DNA of 64,000 nt from Bacteroidota bacterium (GCA_023442525.1 JAEZZA010000006.1:62001-126000); one strand, 5' to 3'; shown: positions 33,978-43,361, counted from the first letter of the stretch. Notes: generated by a model not told the origin, from the sequence alone. Made by a program: numbers and translations.

Positions 33978-36434
33978 TTGATTTATCCTCAGTCATTTGA
34001 ATCAAAAACAGGCTTCGACCAGATCAGGGAACTGGTAAAGGAACATTGCCTTTTTGAAGCCGGCAGGAAAAAAGTTAATCGTATTCGTTTCCATCACGAA
34101 TATTCGGAAATCAGGGAGTTACTTGAGCTTACTGCTGAATTTCGAGAAATATGCCTGATGGAGCCCAACTTTCCTGTCGACAATTACCGTGACCTGGCTC
34201 CTGTACTTAGAAAAATAAGACTTCCGGGTACTTATCCCGAAACTGAAGAAGTTCATAATCTGAGGCGATCACTTGAAACCATTAAAGCAATTCTGAAATT
34301 TTTTAAGAATACGCCGGTAAACAAGTATCCGAGGTTAAAAATACTCACTCTCGACGTAAAGATCTTTTCGTATGTAGATGAAAGGATCGATTCGATTCTG
34401 TCGCGTCAGGGAAAAATAAAGGATAATGCTTCTGTCGACCTCAGGAACATCAGGGAATACATGGCCACCAAGCAGGCATCGATGGCGAAACGATTACAAA
34501 ACCTGCTAAAAAGAGCCATTGATGATGGTTACGTGGACAAAGACACCGCGCTGTCGATACGTAACGGAAGACCGGTAATCCCTGTTCCCGCGGCTAATAA
34601 AAGACGAATCAGCGGTATTGTGCACGATGAATCTGCAACAGGAAGGACAGCATTTATTGAACCTGCCGAAATTGTTGAAGTAATCAATGAGATCAGAGAG
34701 CTTGAGATTGCCGAAGGCAGGGAAATAATAAAAATATTGAGTCATTTTGCAAACGACATCCGGCCCTATATTGAAGACCTCCTGAAAACATTCGACTTCC
34801 TGGCAACGATCGACTTCATTCGTGCCAAGGCTCTGTTTGCCATAAAAATCAACGCGGGACTACCCGCACTGATCAACTCTCCCGGTTTCAGATGGAATAA
34901 GGCCGTGCATCCACTTTTGTACCTGCACCATAAAAAAGAAAACAAAACGGTTGTTCCCCTGGATATCTATCTCGATGATAATAACCGGATCATCCTGATA
35001 TCCGGTCCCAATGCAGGTGGCAAGTCAGTATGTCTTAAAACGGTTGGGTTAATTCAGTATATGCTCCAGTGCGGATTGCTTGTGCCTATGGTGGAAAGTT
35101 CCGAGGCCGGCGTCTTTCAGGATATTCTGATTGACATTGGCGATGAACAGTCTATCGAGAACGATCTCAGCACATACAGTTCGCATATTCAGAATATGAA
35201 AATATTCCTGAAAAATGCCACAACAAAGAGCCTGGTCCTAATAGATGAATTCGGTACCGGAACTGAACCTCACATTGGGGGAGCCATTGCAGAGGCCATC
35301 CTCGAATCGTTGAACAATGCCCGCACATACGGTGTGATAACTACCCATTATTCGAACCTGAAGCATTTTGCCTCAGATGCCAGGGGCATTATCAACGGGG
35401 CAATGATGTTCGATACCGGAAAAATGCAGCCCCTTTTTAAACTCGAGATTGGCAAACCCGGAAGTTCATTTGCCATTGATATAGCCCGGAAAATAGGATT
35501 GCCTGACGACATACTTAAAGCAGCTTCTGAAAAAGCCGGTGAAGACCACATCAGTTTCGATAAACATCTGAGGGAAATTATCAGGGATAAAAGATACTGG
35601 GAGGAAAAACGCGAGCGGATAAGGATTGCAGAAAAAAAACTTTCTGCTACCCTGGAGCAATACGATAAAGAGCTGGATGAAACCAAAAAATTGCGTAAGG
35701 AAATTCTCGAAAATGCCCGGAAAGAAGCCGAAACCCTGTTAGCAGGAACGAACCGTGAAATTGAAAAAACTATACGTACAATCCGTGAATCGCAGGCTGA
35801 TAAAGAATCGACGCGAGAAGCCCGGAAAGAACTCGAAAACTTCCGGCAAAATCTGACTGATGCTGAAGCCGGCCCCGATAAACTGGAAAAGAAAATCGGC
35901 GAAGTAAAAAAACATGCCGGTCGCTTCAAAAAATCACCGGACGAAGTGGTTGAAGTAAAAAACAAGGAAAAAGACGAGCCTGTTCCGGGGGATCGCGTAA
36001 AGATACTGTCACTTCAGGCCGAGGGTGAGGTACTTGAGATCAACGGTGAAAATGCACTGGTCACCTATGGTGAAAGTATGATCACCAGTGTAAAACTTAA
36101 AAACTTAGAAAAAATTAATAGTACTCCCGGGAAAGAAAAACCAAAAGCAGGTAAAATCGACTGGAGCATAAGCCAACGGCGACTGAATTTTAAAGCAGAG
36201 ATCGACATTCGCGGAAAGCGTGGCGAAGAAGCTATCGATATCGTGAGGAATTTCATTGATGATGCTACTATTGTAGGTGTCCCGGAACTCAGAATACTAC
36301 ACGGTAAAGGAAATGGAATTCTCAAAAGCTTAATCCGCGAGTATCTGAATTCACTCGACGTTGTCCGTTCCTGCAAAGACGAGCATGTGGATTTCGGCGG
36401 AGCGGGCATTACGGTGGTAAATCTTGATTTCTGA
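33978..36434 (+). CDS. mutS2: Endonuclease MutS2
   Basis: The 818-residue protein is MutS2, a MutS-like ATPase with a C-terminal Smr nuclease that acts on recombination intermediates or stalled ribosomes, depending on species. The start is TTG at 33978, giving the usual opening IYPQSFESKTGFDQIRELVK. Order of domains: clamp/core helices (about 10-300), ATPase with ISGPNAGGKSVCLKTVG (Walker A, about 342-358), LVLIDEFGTGTEPHIGGA (Walker B, about 416-434) and GVITTHYSNLKHF, a long coiled coil (about 515-650), a KOW-like DRVKILSL segment, and the Smr domain with IDIRGKRGEEA (about 742) and LRILHGKGNGILK (about 772). All parts are complete. It overlaps the next gene by one base (TGATG). Confidence 0.93.
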   Translation: MIYPQSFESKTGFDQIRELVKEHCLFEAGRKKVNRIRFHHEYSEIRELLELTAEFREICLMEPNFPVDNYRDLAPVLRKIRLPGTYPETEEVHNLRRSLETIKAILKFFKNTPVNKYPRLKILTLDVKIFSYVDERIDSILSRQGKIKDNASVDLRNIREYMATKQASMAKRLQNLLKRAIDDGYVDKDTALSIRNGRPVIPVPAANKRRISGIVHDESATGRTAFIEPAEIVEVINEIRELEIAEGREIIKILSHFANDIRPYIEDLLKTFDFLATIDFIRAKALFAIKINAGLPALINSPGFRWNKAVHPLLYLHHKKENKTVVPLDIYLDDNNRIILISGPNAGGKSVCLKTVGLIQYMLQCGLLVPMVESSEAGVFQDILIDIGDEQSIENDLSTYSSHIQNMKIFLKNATTKSLVLIDEFGTGTEPHIGGAIAEAILESLNNARTYGVITTHYSNLKHFASDARGIINGAMMFDTGKMQPLFKLEIGKPGSSFAIDIARKIGLPDDILKAASEKAGEDHISFDKHLREIIRDKRYWEEKRERIRIAEKKLSATLEQYDKELDETKKLRKEILENARKEAETLLAGTNREIEKTIRTIRESQADKESTREARKELENFRQNLTDAEAGPDKLEKKIGEVKKHAGRFKKSPDEVVEVKNKEKDEPVPGDRVKILSLQAEGEVLEINGENALVTYGESMITSVKLKNLEKINSTPGKEKPKAGKIDWSISQRRLNFKAEIDIRGKRGEEAIDIVRNFIDDATIVGVPELRILHGKGNGILKSLIREYLNSLDVVRSCKDEHVDFGGAGITVVNLDF

Positions 36435-37738
36435 TGGAAACTGCACACCGGATATTTATTTTTCACAATAAACCGGGACCGAGGCATAATTATATAGCCG
36501 GTTTTCTCGGCGATTCGCTGGGTATTGAATTCAGTTTTACAACTGAAACCCCCGGGAAGGGTCCGCTGATTCTCTACGGGATGAGTACCGGATCAGACGG
36601 GATCAGGATACCTGATTCCGGTTTTTTATCCGAAACCGGGATCCGACGCTTTGTTCCCGATGCAGAAATTAAGGAAAATATTCTGCTGTTTCACGTGGCA
36701 GGAAATTATGATCTGCCGTTTGATATTTTTTCGGCCATATTTTACTTAATCACCAGGTACGAAGAATATTTGCCTTTCGAAGCGGATTCTCACGGAAGGT
36801 TTGAACTGGCACAAAGTCTTGCCTGTAAAAAGGGATTTCATCAGGAGCCGGTGGTCGACCGTTGGCTGATGATGCTGAGGGATCTGATCGGTCAAAGGTT
36901 TCCCGAAGTGAACTTCCCTTCAAAAAAATTTACGTTTATTTCGAGTTTGGATATCGACAGTCCCTGGGCTTTTAAAAACCGACGGTTAGGAAGGAACCTT
37001 CCGGGATTGGCAAAAAATTTGGTTCAGGGCAAATTCAGCGATTTTTTTTACAGGTTGAAAGTGATTCGTAACCGTGCTGTCGACCCTTTTGATGTATATA
37101 CCTTTATAGACCAGACTGAAAATCAGTTTCAGTTCAGGTCAATATTTTTTTTCCTGTTGGCAGACGACATGAAGTATGATCCCAATCATTCGCTCCATTC
37201 CGAAGCATTCAAAATCCTGATCCGTGAATTGTCAGATGGTCATCAAGCGGGTATTCACCCCTCATATAATTCGAATAACGACAATGGTAAACTGAACCAG
37301 GAGATATCCCTGTTTCGTTCACTTACAGGCAGGGCTCCTGAATTGAGCCGACAGCACTACCTGATGCTGAAGCTTCCGGATACCTACCGAAGGCTGATTC
37401 AGCATGGAATCAGTGACGATTATTCAATGGGGTACGCTTCGGGCGTGGCTTTCAGAGCCGGAACCACCCTGCCCTTCAGGTTTTACGACTTGAAATCTGA
37501 GGAAGAAACAAGCCTGACAGTTCATCCTTTTACCGTAATGGATGTAACACTCAGGCAATATATGAAACTGGATCCCGGGCAGGCTGCGGGTGTAATTACG
37601 GATATGATTGAAAAGATCAGGCAGGTAAATGGCAATTTTGTAAGCCTATGGCATAACGAGTCGCTGTCGGAATTCGGCTTGTGGAAGGGATGGAGAAGCG
37701 TATTCACAGAAATGGTGAGGAGGGCTTTTGACCAATGA
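36434..37738 (+). CDS. Polysaccharide deacetylase-like protein
   Basis: The 434-residue product is of the Bacteroidota polysaccharide deacetylase group with an N-terminal extra domain. Seen: DLPFDIFSAIFYLITRYEEY (about 95-115), a shared feature of this group, then FISSLDIDSPWAFKNR (about 172-187) where DID corresponds to the NodB Asp motif, GHQAGIHPSYNSNND (about 271-285) with His residues for the metal site, and SLWHNESLSE near the end. The presumed reaction is N- or O-deacetylation of a glycan; no signal peptide is visible, so it would act inside or at the inner membrane face. It overlaps mutS2 upstream by one base and the FemAB-like gene downstream by four bases, suggesting an operon. Confidence 0.8.
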   Translation: METAHRIFIFHNKPGPRHNYIAGFLGDSLGIEFSFTTETPGKGPLILYGMSTGSDGIRIPDSGFLSETGIRRFVPDAEIKENILLFHVAGNYDLPFDIFSAIFYLITRYEEYLPFEADSHGRFELAQSLACKKGFHQEPVVDRWLMMLRDLIGQRFPEVNFPSKKFTFISSLDIDSPWAFKNRRLGRNLPGLAKNLVQGKFSDFFYRLKVIRNRAVDPFDVYTFIDQTENQFQFRSIFFFLLADDMKYDPNHSLHSEAFKILIRELSDGHQAGIHPSYNSNNDNGKLNQEISLFRSLTGRAPELSRQHYLMLKLPDTYRRLIQHGISDDYSMGYASGVAFRAGTTLPFRFYDLKSEEETSLTVHPFTVMDVTLRQYMKLDPGQAAGVITDMIEKIRQVNGNFVSLWHNESLSEFGLWKGWRSVFTEMVRRAFDQ

Positions 37739-38646
37739 TCAATTACATGACTCATAAGGAAATCGACAAAGAAGCGTGGGATGGATGCATTAAACGTTCG
37801 GTTACTCCCCTTCCCTATGGGTTGTCGTGGTGGCTTGATGTGGTGAATCCTTCGTGGGAAGCCCTGGTACAGGATAATTATGCATCTGTGATGCCACTTA
37901 CACAAAACAGCCGGTTTGGCATTAAATATTTACGGCAGCCCTGGTTTACGCAGCAATTGGGAATTTTCTCCGGCCATGTTCCGGAAAAAGACGAGATCAG
38001 TCGGTTCATCGATTCCATCCCGGCAAGTATTCAGTATGCCGAGATTCAATTAAACCATGCAAATAACCTGATTTCAACCGGTTATACTCTTAATTTCAGG
38101 GTAGATCATATTCTGGATCTGTCTCCGGGATATATCAATTTAGAAAGCAACTATCATCGCAACTGCCGTCGCAACATTCAAAAGGCATTGCATGCCGGGT
38201 TATACGTGAGGCAGGGACCGGGCCCGTCGGTTTTTGCAGGATTCACCGAAAGGAATCTCGACCGGACGCTTTCCCGGCATAAGGGACTTTTCGCTATCCT
38301 GCCTGCGATTGTTCAGGCTTCATTGGACAGGTGTACAGGTTCGGTTTACGGAGTGTATGACCGCTCAGAAGAACTAAATGCTGCCGGCTGGTTTGTGGAT
38401 TATTCCGGAAGATGTCTTTTCATGGTTTGTGCTTCCACCCCCACCGGTAAAAAGAATCAGGCTATGAGTCTGTTGGTTGACCACGTGATACGCGAAAAAG
38501 CATGTACCGAAACGGTTTTCGATTTCACCGGCTCCGAAATGCCGGGAGTATCCTATTTCAATTCGGGCTTTGGGGCGACCCGTCAGATGTATCCCCTCCT
38601 TAAGATCAACCGCCTCCCCTGGTTTCTGAGAATGTTTAAGAGATAA
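37735..38646 (+). CDS. GNAT/FemAB-like acyltransferase
   Basis: The 303-residue product resembles FemAB/GNAT-fold transferases found in cell-surface glycan loci of Bacteroidota. Seen: a small N-terminal domain with LPYGLSWWLDVV, LRQPWFTQQLGIF (about 66-78), NYHRNCRRNIQKALHAGLYV (about 138-157), the mid-domain pattern typical of FemAB-like folds, and a second GNAT half with AGWFVDYSGRCLFMVCAST and FDFTGSEMPGVSYFNSGFGA (about 263-282). The substrate is unknown; with the deacetylase-like gene overlapping upstream, acylation of an amino sugar is possible but unproven. Confidence 0.72.
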   Translation: MINYMTHKEIDKEAWDGCIKRSVTPLPYGLSWWLDVVNPSWEALVQDNYASVMPLTQNSRFGIKYLRQPWFTQQLGIFSGHVPEKDEISRFIDSIPASIQYAEIQLNHANNLISTGYTLNFRVDHILDLSPGYINLESNYHRNCRRNIQKALHAGLYVRQGPGPSVFAGFTERNLDRTLSRHKGLFAILPAIVQASLDRCTGSVYGVYDRSEELNAAGWFVDYSGRCLFMVCASTPTGKKNQAMSLLVDHVIREKACTETVFDFTGSEMPGVSYFNSGFGATRQMYPLLKINRLPWFLRMFKR

Positions 38647-38713
38647 GGAAATTCACTTTAGCTTGAAACTGGAAATCCGGTATTTGCGTAATATGGGTAT
38701 AAAAATTCAATTT

Positions 38714-39166
38714 ATGAAGAGGATAGCAAATTGCCTGGTTTTTATTATGTTAACAGCCCTGGCCATTGCACAGGAAAAAACAGGGTGTGTTTATGGTAAT
38801 TGTGAAAACGGCAAGGGTAAATATGTATATAGCAACGGTTTTGTTTATGACGGGAACTTTGCAAACGGACTGCGTGAAGGAAGAGGAATGTTAAAAGGTG
38901 AGGATGGCAGTTGGTACGATGGCATGTGGGTAAACGATAAATTTCAGGGCCAGGGAACCTATGTATGGCCGAATGGTGCCAGGTATATCGGAGCCTGGGA
39001 GAATGGAGTTCAGAATGGTTATGGCATTTATTTCTATACCAACGGAGATAAATACACCGGCTATTTCAAGGATAATCTTTTTGAGGGCGAAGGCAAATAC
39101 ACATGGGCCGACGGCACCAGCCAGACAGGCGTTTATGCTAAGGGGGAGTTGGTGAAGGGGGATTAG
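38714..39166 (+). CDS. Exported MORN-repeat protein
   Basis: The product is 150 residues from the ATG at 38714, which opens a normal signal peptide (MKRIANCLVFIMLTALAIAQ). About five MORN repeats follow, each with a YxGxWxNGxxxGxG-type core: YVYSNGFVYDGNFANGLREG, SWYDGMWVNDKFQGQG, RYIGAWENGVQNGYG, KYTGYFKDNLFEGEG and a shorter last one. MORN repeats form extended beta sheets that bind lipids or proteins; a specific role is unknown. A longer frame starts at TTG 38663 but breaks the signal peptide. A 7-base and a 9-base tandem repeat block follow the stop directly. Confidence 0.85.
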   Translation: MKRIANCLVFIMLTALAIAQEKTGCVYGNCENGKGKYVYSNGFVYDGNFANGLREGRGMLKGEDGSWYDGMWVNDKFQGQGTYVWPNGARYIGAWENGVQNGYGIYFYTNGDKYTGYFKDNLFEGEGKYTWADGTSQTGVYAKGELVKGD

Positions 39167-39168
39167 AT

Positions 39169-39374
39169 ACTGGAGACTGGAGACTGGAGACTGGAGATTT
39201 AGAGGTTCCAGAGGTTCCAAAGGTTCCAAAGGTTCCAGAGGTTCCAGAGGTTCCAAAGGTTCCAGAGGTTCCAGAGGTTCCAGAATCCGACGTGGCGACA
39301 GGACGACGGGGCGAATAGTTAGATATCACTGAGATCCTGACTTCACGACTAAAGAATTCATGAAACGCGAAGCA
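39169..39374. repeat. Tandem repeat block: ACTGGAG x4, then (G/A)AGGTTCCA x9, plus inverted GCTTCGCGTTTCATG copy
   Basis: ACTGGAG occurs four times in tandem at 39169-39196. From 39202 to 39282 there are nine perfect 9-base units, each GAGGTTCCA or AAGGTTCCA. A 16-base stretch at 39359-39374 (CATGAAACGCGAAGCA) is the exact reverse complement of 2267-2282 after ku. The rest of the 39167-39424 gap (GACGTGGCGACAGGACGACG and similar) is also low-complexity. Frames through this block give only repetitive peptides and are not genes. Confidence 0.9.
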
Positions 39375-39424
39375 TAAAAAACCTGAAACAAAAACATTAC
39401 CTTTACAACAATAAACAATTAGCC

Positions 39425-40033
39425 ATGGAAGACATCAAAAGTCCTGTTATCATGAATTTTGTTAAGACAGCAGGCAGGTTTTGTGAATTACTGGAGCAGG
39501 CTTCGCAAAAACGAACAGGCGAACTGATTCACGAAATACAAGAGTTGCTTCCTGAGATTTATACAAAAGGTGCCCGGCTGCCTTTACCCAGGTATTGTTA
39601 CGATGAGGAGCCCACTACCTTTGTAAAGGAAGATGACTATGCCATGATCCATACGGCCTTGCAGGAGAAATTCGAGTTGTTCACGGGCATCACCGGTATG
39701 TCGCCAGGCACCCTACCCAATCAACACGAACTGGTTAGTTTTGGGCTTGCCGAAGGTATTGCTGATATTTACGAGGAGCTGAAAAACTTTGTGAAACTAT
39801 ATGAGATAGGTCTTCCGCAAACATCGAACGACTCTGTATGGTTTTGCAGGAAAAGTTTTGAGAATCGTCTCGGTCCCGGAATAATTGACAGTCTTAAATC
39901 GCTGCATAGTTTAATTTATAGCAAGAACAGTACCGGATCACGTGCCATACAGGACGACGACTTTAACCGGGATTCCGATGAAGAGCCCTGGTATTCCGAC
40001 GATCAGGAACAAGTTTATGGAGATGATGAGTAA
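39425..40033 (+). CDS. DUF5063 domain protein
   Basis: A 202-residue cytoplasmic protein of the DUF5063 family. Seen: a helical N-terminal part (FVKTAGRFCELLEQASQ), LPLPRYCYDEEPTTFVKEDD (about 57-76) and a helical middle (GLAEGIADIYEELKNFVKLY), then a very acidic tail (DDDFNRDSDEEPWYSDDQEQ) rich in Asp and Glu. Function is unknown. The gene is followed at once by a 3'-5' exonuclease gene, overlapping by 17 bases, an arrangement that suggests a functional link. Upstream, TACCTTTA lies close to the TAnnTTTG promoter consensus. Confidence 0.85.
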   Translation: MEDIKSPVIMNFVKTAGRFCELLEQASQKRTGELIHEIQELLPEIYTKGARLPLPRYCYDEEPTTFVKEDDYAMIHTALQEKFELFTGITGMSPGTLPNQHELVSFGLAEGIADIYEELKNFVKLYEIGLPQTSNDSVWFCRKSFENRLGPGIIDSLKSLHSLIYSKNSTGSRAIQDDDFNRDSDEEPWYSDDQEQVYGDDE

Positions 40034-40628
40034 CCCTGGTTATTTTACAAACATAGATGATGAATATGTAAGGGCACTGCCTGTCCTTAATTTCAATGGA
40101 ACTATAAACGTGGTCGACCAGGCATCCGGATTTGATCTTGTCCGCGACATACTGAAAAACGAAACCGTACTTGGTTTCGATACAGAAACCAGGCCATCCT
40201 TCAAAAAAGGGCAGGTACATCAGGTAGCGCTTCTTCAACTTTCGTCGGCCAATAATGCCTTACTTATCAGAACCAACAAGGTCAGATTTCCGAGGTTCAT
40301 ACTCGACATTCTTGAGGATGAAAAAATCACCAAGGTGGGCGTAGCCATAAAAGACGATATTAACGGTCTGAATAAGATCAGTTCGTTCATACCAGCCGGT
40401 TTTATCGATTTACAACAGTTTGTGAAACAATATGGTATTGAAGATAACGGGCTGAAAAAACTGGTTGCGAACATCATGGGCTTCAGAATATCAAAGAAAT
40501 CCCAGACTTCGAACTGGGAACAGGAAGTGCTGACGCGTGAACAACTGGAATATGCAGCCACCGATGCCTGGGTATGCAGGCAGATGTATGAAATTCTTTC
40601 CGGTTCAAAACAAGCCATTGCATCCTGA
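40017..40628 (+). CDS. 3'-5' exonuclease, RNase D-like DEDD family
   Basis: The product is about 203 residues from the ATG at 40017 (next in-frame ATGs at 40023 and 40026 are equally possible). The DEDDy exonuclease motifs are present: LGFDTETRPSF (Exo I, Asp and Glu), KVGVAIKDDINGL (Exo II region) and EQLEYAATDAWVCRQMYEIL (Exo III, Tyr-x3-Asp). It lacks the HRDC domains of full RNase D, so it resembles the small WRN-exonuclease-like proteins of Bacteroidota. It would trim 3' ends of RNA or DNA. Translational overlap with the DUF5063 gene upstream and six bases to the methyltransferase gene downstream point to an RNA-processing operon. Confidence 0.88.
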   Translation: MEMMSNPGYFTNIDDEYVRALPVLNFNGTINVVDQASGFDLVRDILKNETVLGFDTETRPSFKKGQVHQVALLQLSSANNALLIRTNKVRFPRFILDILEDEKITKVGVAIKDDINGLNKISSFIPAGFIDLQQFVKQYGIEDNGLKKLVANIMGFRISKKSQTSNWEQEVLTREQLEYAATDAWVCRQMYEILSGSKQAIAS

Positions 40629-40634
40629 GTTATC

Positions 40635-41822
40635 ATGAAAAAACCTATCCGTATTACGCTTAAGCCGGGAAAGGAACAGTCGGTAAAGCGCATGCATCCA
40701 TGGATCTTTTCGGGAGCTATCCGCAAAATAGAAGGCAATCCTGCTGAAGGAGATGTTGTAAACGTTTTCTCCACTGAGGGTGAGTTTCTGGCAGCAGGAC
40801 ATTACCAAATCGGTTCGATAGCGATCAGAATCTTCTCTTTCAGGGAGGTCAGTCCTGATTATGAATTCTGGAAGGATAAGATCAGTAAGGCGTATTTAGT
40901 AAGAGCGCAACAGGGCCTGACCGATACTGAGCAGACCAACGTATACCGGTTGATAAATGGAGAAGGAGACGGTATGCCCGGGCTGATCATCGATTTTTAC
41001 AACGGAATTGCTGTTATGCAGATGCATTCCATTGGCATGTATTTAATACGCCACCAGCTTACCGACATACTTTCTGAAATATATGGAAGCCGGCTGAAAG
41101 CCGTATATGACAAAAGCGAAAGCACCCTGCCGTTCAAAGCCAACCTGGGTGCGAAAAATGAATTCCTCCTGGGTACGGAAGGAGAAGTACAGGTTTCCGA
41201 ACACGGCAACCGGTTTATAATAAATGTTTGTACAGGGCAGAAGACGGGATTTTTTATCGATCAGCGCGAAAACCGGCATTTACTGTCACATTATGTTACC
41301 GGGAAAAGCGTTCTCAATATGTTTTGTTACACAGGCGGATTCTCCGTGTATTCACTTTCCTCAGGTGCTTCAATGGTACATTCGGTCGACAGTTCGGCTC
41401 AGGCTATGGAAATAACAGCCCGAAATGTGGAATTAAATGGTTTTGCCAACGATCGCCACACGTCGTTTGTGACCGATGCATTCGAATTCCTTGCCGGTAT
41501 AAAAGATATGTACGACGTAATTGTACTTGACCCTCCTGCATTTGCCAAGCATATGGATGCATTGGACAATGCATTGATGGCTTACAAGCGAATCAATGCC
41601 CGGGCTATTGATCAGATCAGAAGCGGGGGCATACTTTTTACATTCTCCTGTTCACAGGTAGTTTCGCGTGATAATTTCCGAAAATCGGTATTTGCTGCTT
41701 CAGCCAATACGGGCAGGCATGTAAGAATCCTTCACCAACTTACGCAGCCACCCGACCATCCGGTAAGCATATATCATCCCGAAGGAGAATATCTGAAAGG
41801 ATTGGTACTGTATGTGGAATGA
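40635..41822 (+). CDS. rlmI: Class I rRNA methyltransferase, RlmI-like
   Basis: The 395-residue product has an N-terminal PUA domain (ITLKPGKEQSVKRMHPWIFS, then EGDVVNVFSTEGEFLAAGHY, about 6-60), an EEHEAD-like middle and a Rossmann methyltransferase domain with VLNMFCYTGGFSVYSLSSGA (SAM motif, about 222-241), VTDAFEFL and VIVLDPPAFAKH (about 296-307), and FTFSCSQVVSRDNF. This is the layout of RlmI, which methylates C1962 of 23S rRNA; close homologues with other targets exist. It follows the exonuclease gene by six bases and converges on the STN-domain gene. Confidence 0.88.
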   Translation: MKKPIRITLKPGKEQSVKRMHPWIFSGAIRKIEGNPAEGDVVNVFSTEGEFLAAGHYQIGSIAIRIFSFREVSPDYEFWKDKISKAYLVRAQQGLTDTEQTNVYRLINGEGDGMPGLIIDFYNGIAVMQMHSIGMYLIRHQLTDILSEIYGSRLKAVYDKSESTLPFKANLGAKNEFLLGTEGEVQVSEHGNRFIINVCTGQKTGFFIDQRENRHLLSHYVTGKSVLNMFCYTGGFSVYSLSSGASMVHSVDSSAQAMEITARNVELNGFANDRHTSFVTDAFEFLAGIKDMYDVIVLDPPAFAKHMDALDNALMAYKRINARAIDQIRSGGILFTFSCSQVVSRDNFRKSVFAASANTGRHVRILHQLTQPPDHPVSIYHPEGEYLKGLVLYVE

Positions 41823-41834
41823 CAACCGCGACAG

Positions 41835-43352
41835 TTATTGTGAATCCCTGACCAACTTCTTCAACGCGTTTTCGAGCGATTCTTCAGGAGCAATATAATT
41901 ATATTCTCCCCAATACGATTCGTCGCCTGTACCTAACTGTTCAGTGAAAATATCAAACTGCCTTGCGCTTTCACGAAGGCTAAACCTGTTTACGTTAACG
42001 GTATCAATAGCAGTAACCACGGTCTCAAGCTTGGTATTATAAACCGATCCCGAAAACTGTCGCCGGTTCCTTACCCTGAAACCGGTTTCGCAGGCAATAG
42101 TGTGCAGGTAATACTTATCGCCGAATTTCCGGTATCCCACTTTATAGGATGCTTTTAGCGTTTTAACTTTAACATTGGCCGGTTTCCTTACGATAAACCT
42201 TTCGGTTGCCAGTTCAAGATTTGCAGGGTCTACCTGAAACTCCACCCATTTAAATGCCATATCATTAATATCAATAATGATCCTGCCGGAATAGAATGAA
42301 TGTTCAGGTGAGGTTTCAAGGGGAGTAAATTCAACAGCATAGTTGTCGCGCCCGTCTTCCACAACTATATCTGTAAGGCGATAGCGATAATCGGCAAGAC
42401 TTTCACCGGTAAGGAAGTCGGGGATGTTTTTAACCACATCGAGCATCAACATGGTATTTAAACCTGCTTTTAGTTTGAGGATCACCGAGTCTTCGCGTGT
42501 AAGATTCTCATTCTTTCGGCCTTTGATTATTTTTACCCGGTCGGCTGCATTAGACTGATACCCGGTCTTATAATTTTCGAGTATAGCTTCAGATACCATG
42601 GTAAACCGATTTCCCCGTTGAACTGTCTCCCTGTAGAATGAGGTCAGTAAAGCAGGATCGGCAGGGTAATTATTCCTTATTTCTCTGACAGCTTCCTGCA
42701 GAAGGATCACCGGGCTTACTTTACGGATTATTACCTCCTGAATCGGAATAATATCGGGCACCAGAAAGTAACTCCGGTTTGAATTAATAAGTGCGGATAC
42801 AGGTGATATGAAGTTCTTATAGCCCATGCAGGAAATGATCAGGGTATCGTGCATTTTAGCCGCATCCAGCTTTAACCTGAATTCGCCTTCTTCGTTACTG
42901 ATGGTTCCGGTTGGCTTTCCATCAAGATAAACACTCGAAAACGGAAGAGGTTGCCGCGTGTCCCTGGCCATAACCTGTCCACTGATCACATACAGGTTCA
43001 CGCTGTCATTGATCCTCGAAGGATCGGCCGACGGAACCCTGTATGGACGGTAAACTGCCAGATGCCGGCCTAAAACACTGAATTGTAGCGATGCATCACC
43101 GAAAATCCGGTAAAGAACTGAAATCAGTTCTTCCTGGTCGGCTTTCAGAGTTATTATTTTTCGTTTGTCAATAAGTCCCGAATTATAGGAAAACGACAAA
43201 CCCGTAGTTTTTTCGACTATCTTAAGGGCCTCGTCGATGCTGCAAATGGTTTCAGGAATGGTAATCCGCTGGTGCAACAATGAATCCTGGGCTTGTATAT
43301 CCTTCAATAGAAAAAAGCCCACGATAAGTGCAATTGTGCATCGAGGCAGCAT
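41835..43352 (-). CDS. STN plus carboxypeptidase-like domain exported protein
   Basis: The 505-residue product has a signal peptide (about 1-21), an STN (secretin/TonB short N-terminal) domain (about 30-102: TICSIDEALKIVEKTTGLSF and ITLKADQEELISVLYRIF), a carboxypeptidase-like beta domain (about 122-205: VISGQVMARDTRQPLPFSSV, GEFRLKL, LIISCMGYKN) and a C-terminal half (about 220-505) with SFYRETVQRGNRFTMVSEAI, KIIKGRKNENL and DVVKNIPDFL. The C-terminal half is shared with the 433-residue protein upstream of the sigma gene. It has no TonB plug or 22-strand barrel. It lies 9 bases after the FecR-like anti-sigma gene, so it takes the place a TonB receptor normally holds. Probable role: signal sensor or outer-membrane output of the sigma/FecR pair; inferred from position. 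Confidence 0.8.
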   Translation of the reverse strand: MLPRCTIALIVGFFLLKDIQAQDSLLHQRITIPETICSIDEALKIVEKTTGLSFSYNSGLIDKRKIITLKADQEELISVLYRIFGDASLQFSVLGRHLAVYRPYRVPSADPSRINDSVNLYVISGQVMARDTRQPLPFSSVYLDGKPTGTISNEEGEFRLKLDAAKMHDTLIISCMGYKNFISPVSALINSNRSYFLVPDIIPIQEVIIRKVSPVILLQEAVREIRNNYPADPALLTSFYRETVQRGNRFTMVSEAILENYKTGYQSNAADRVKIIKGRKNENLTREDSVILKLKAGLNTMLMLDVVKNIPDFLTGESLADYRYRLTDIVVEDGRDNYAVEFTPLETSPEHSFYSGRIIIDINDMAFKWVEFQVDPANLELATERFIVRKPANVKVKTLKASYKVGYRKFGDKYYLHTIACETGFRVRNRRQFSGSVYNTKLETVVTAIDTVNVNRFSLRESARQFDIFTEQLGTGDESYWGEYNYIAPEESLENALKKLVRDSQ

Positions 43353-43361
43353 ATTTTGAAA

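Noticed and set aside
35348..35965. 205-residue minus-strand frame inside mutS2
   Set aside because: It is antisense to the coiled-coil and linker part of mutS2; its Ser/Phe-rich composition is the mirror of Lys/Glu codons.
39202..39282. Regular repeats that might suggest a CRISPR array
   Set aside because: The unit is only 9 bases, repeats are head to tail without spacers, and no cas gene is nearby.
38891..39329. Minus-strand frames giving EPLEPL and SGTSGTF repetitive peptides
   Set aside because: They arise from the same 9-base array and run antisense to the MORN gene.
40235..40774. 179-residue minus-strand frame
   Set aside because: Antisense to the exonuclease and RlmI-like genes, whose motifs are intact on the plus strand.
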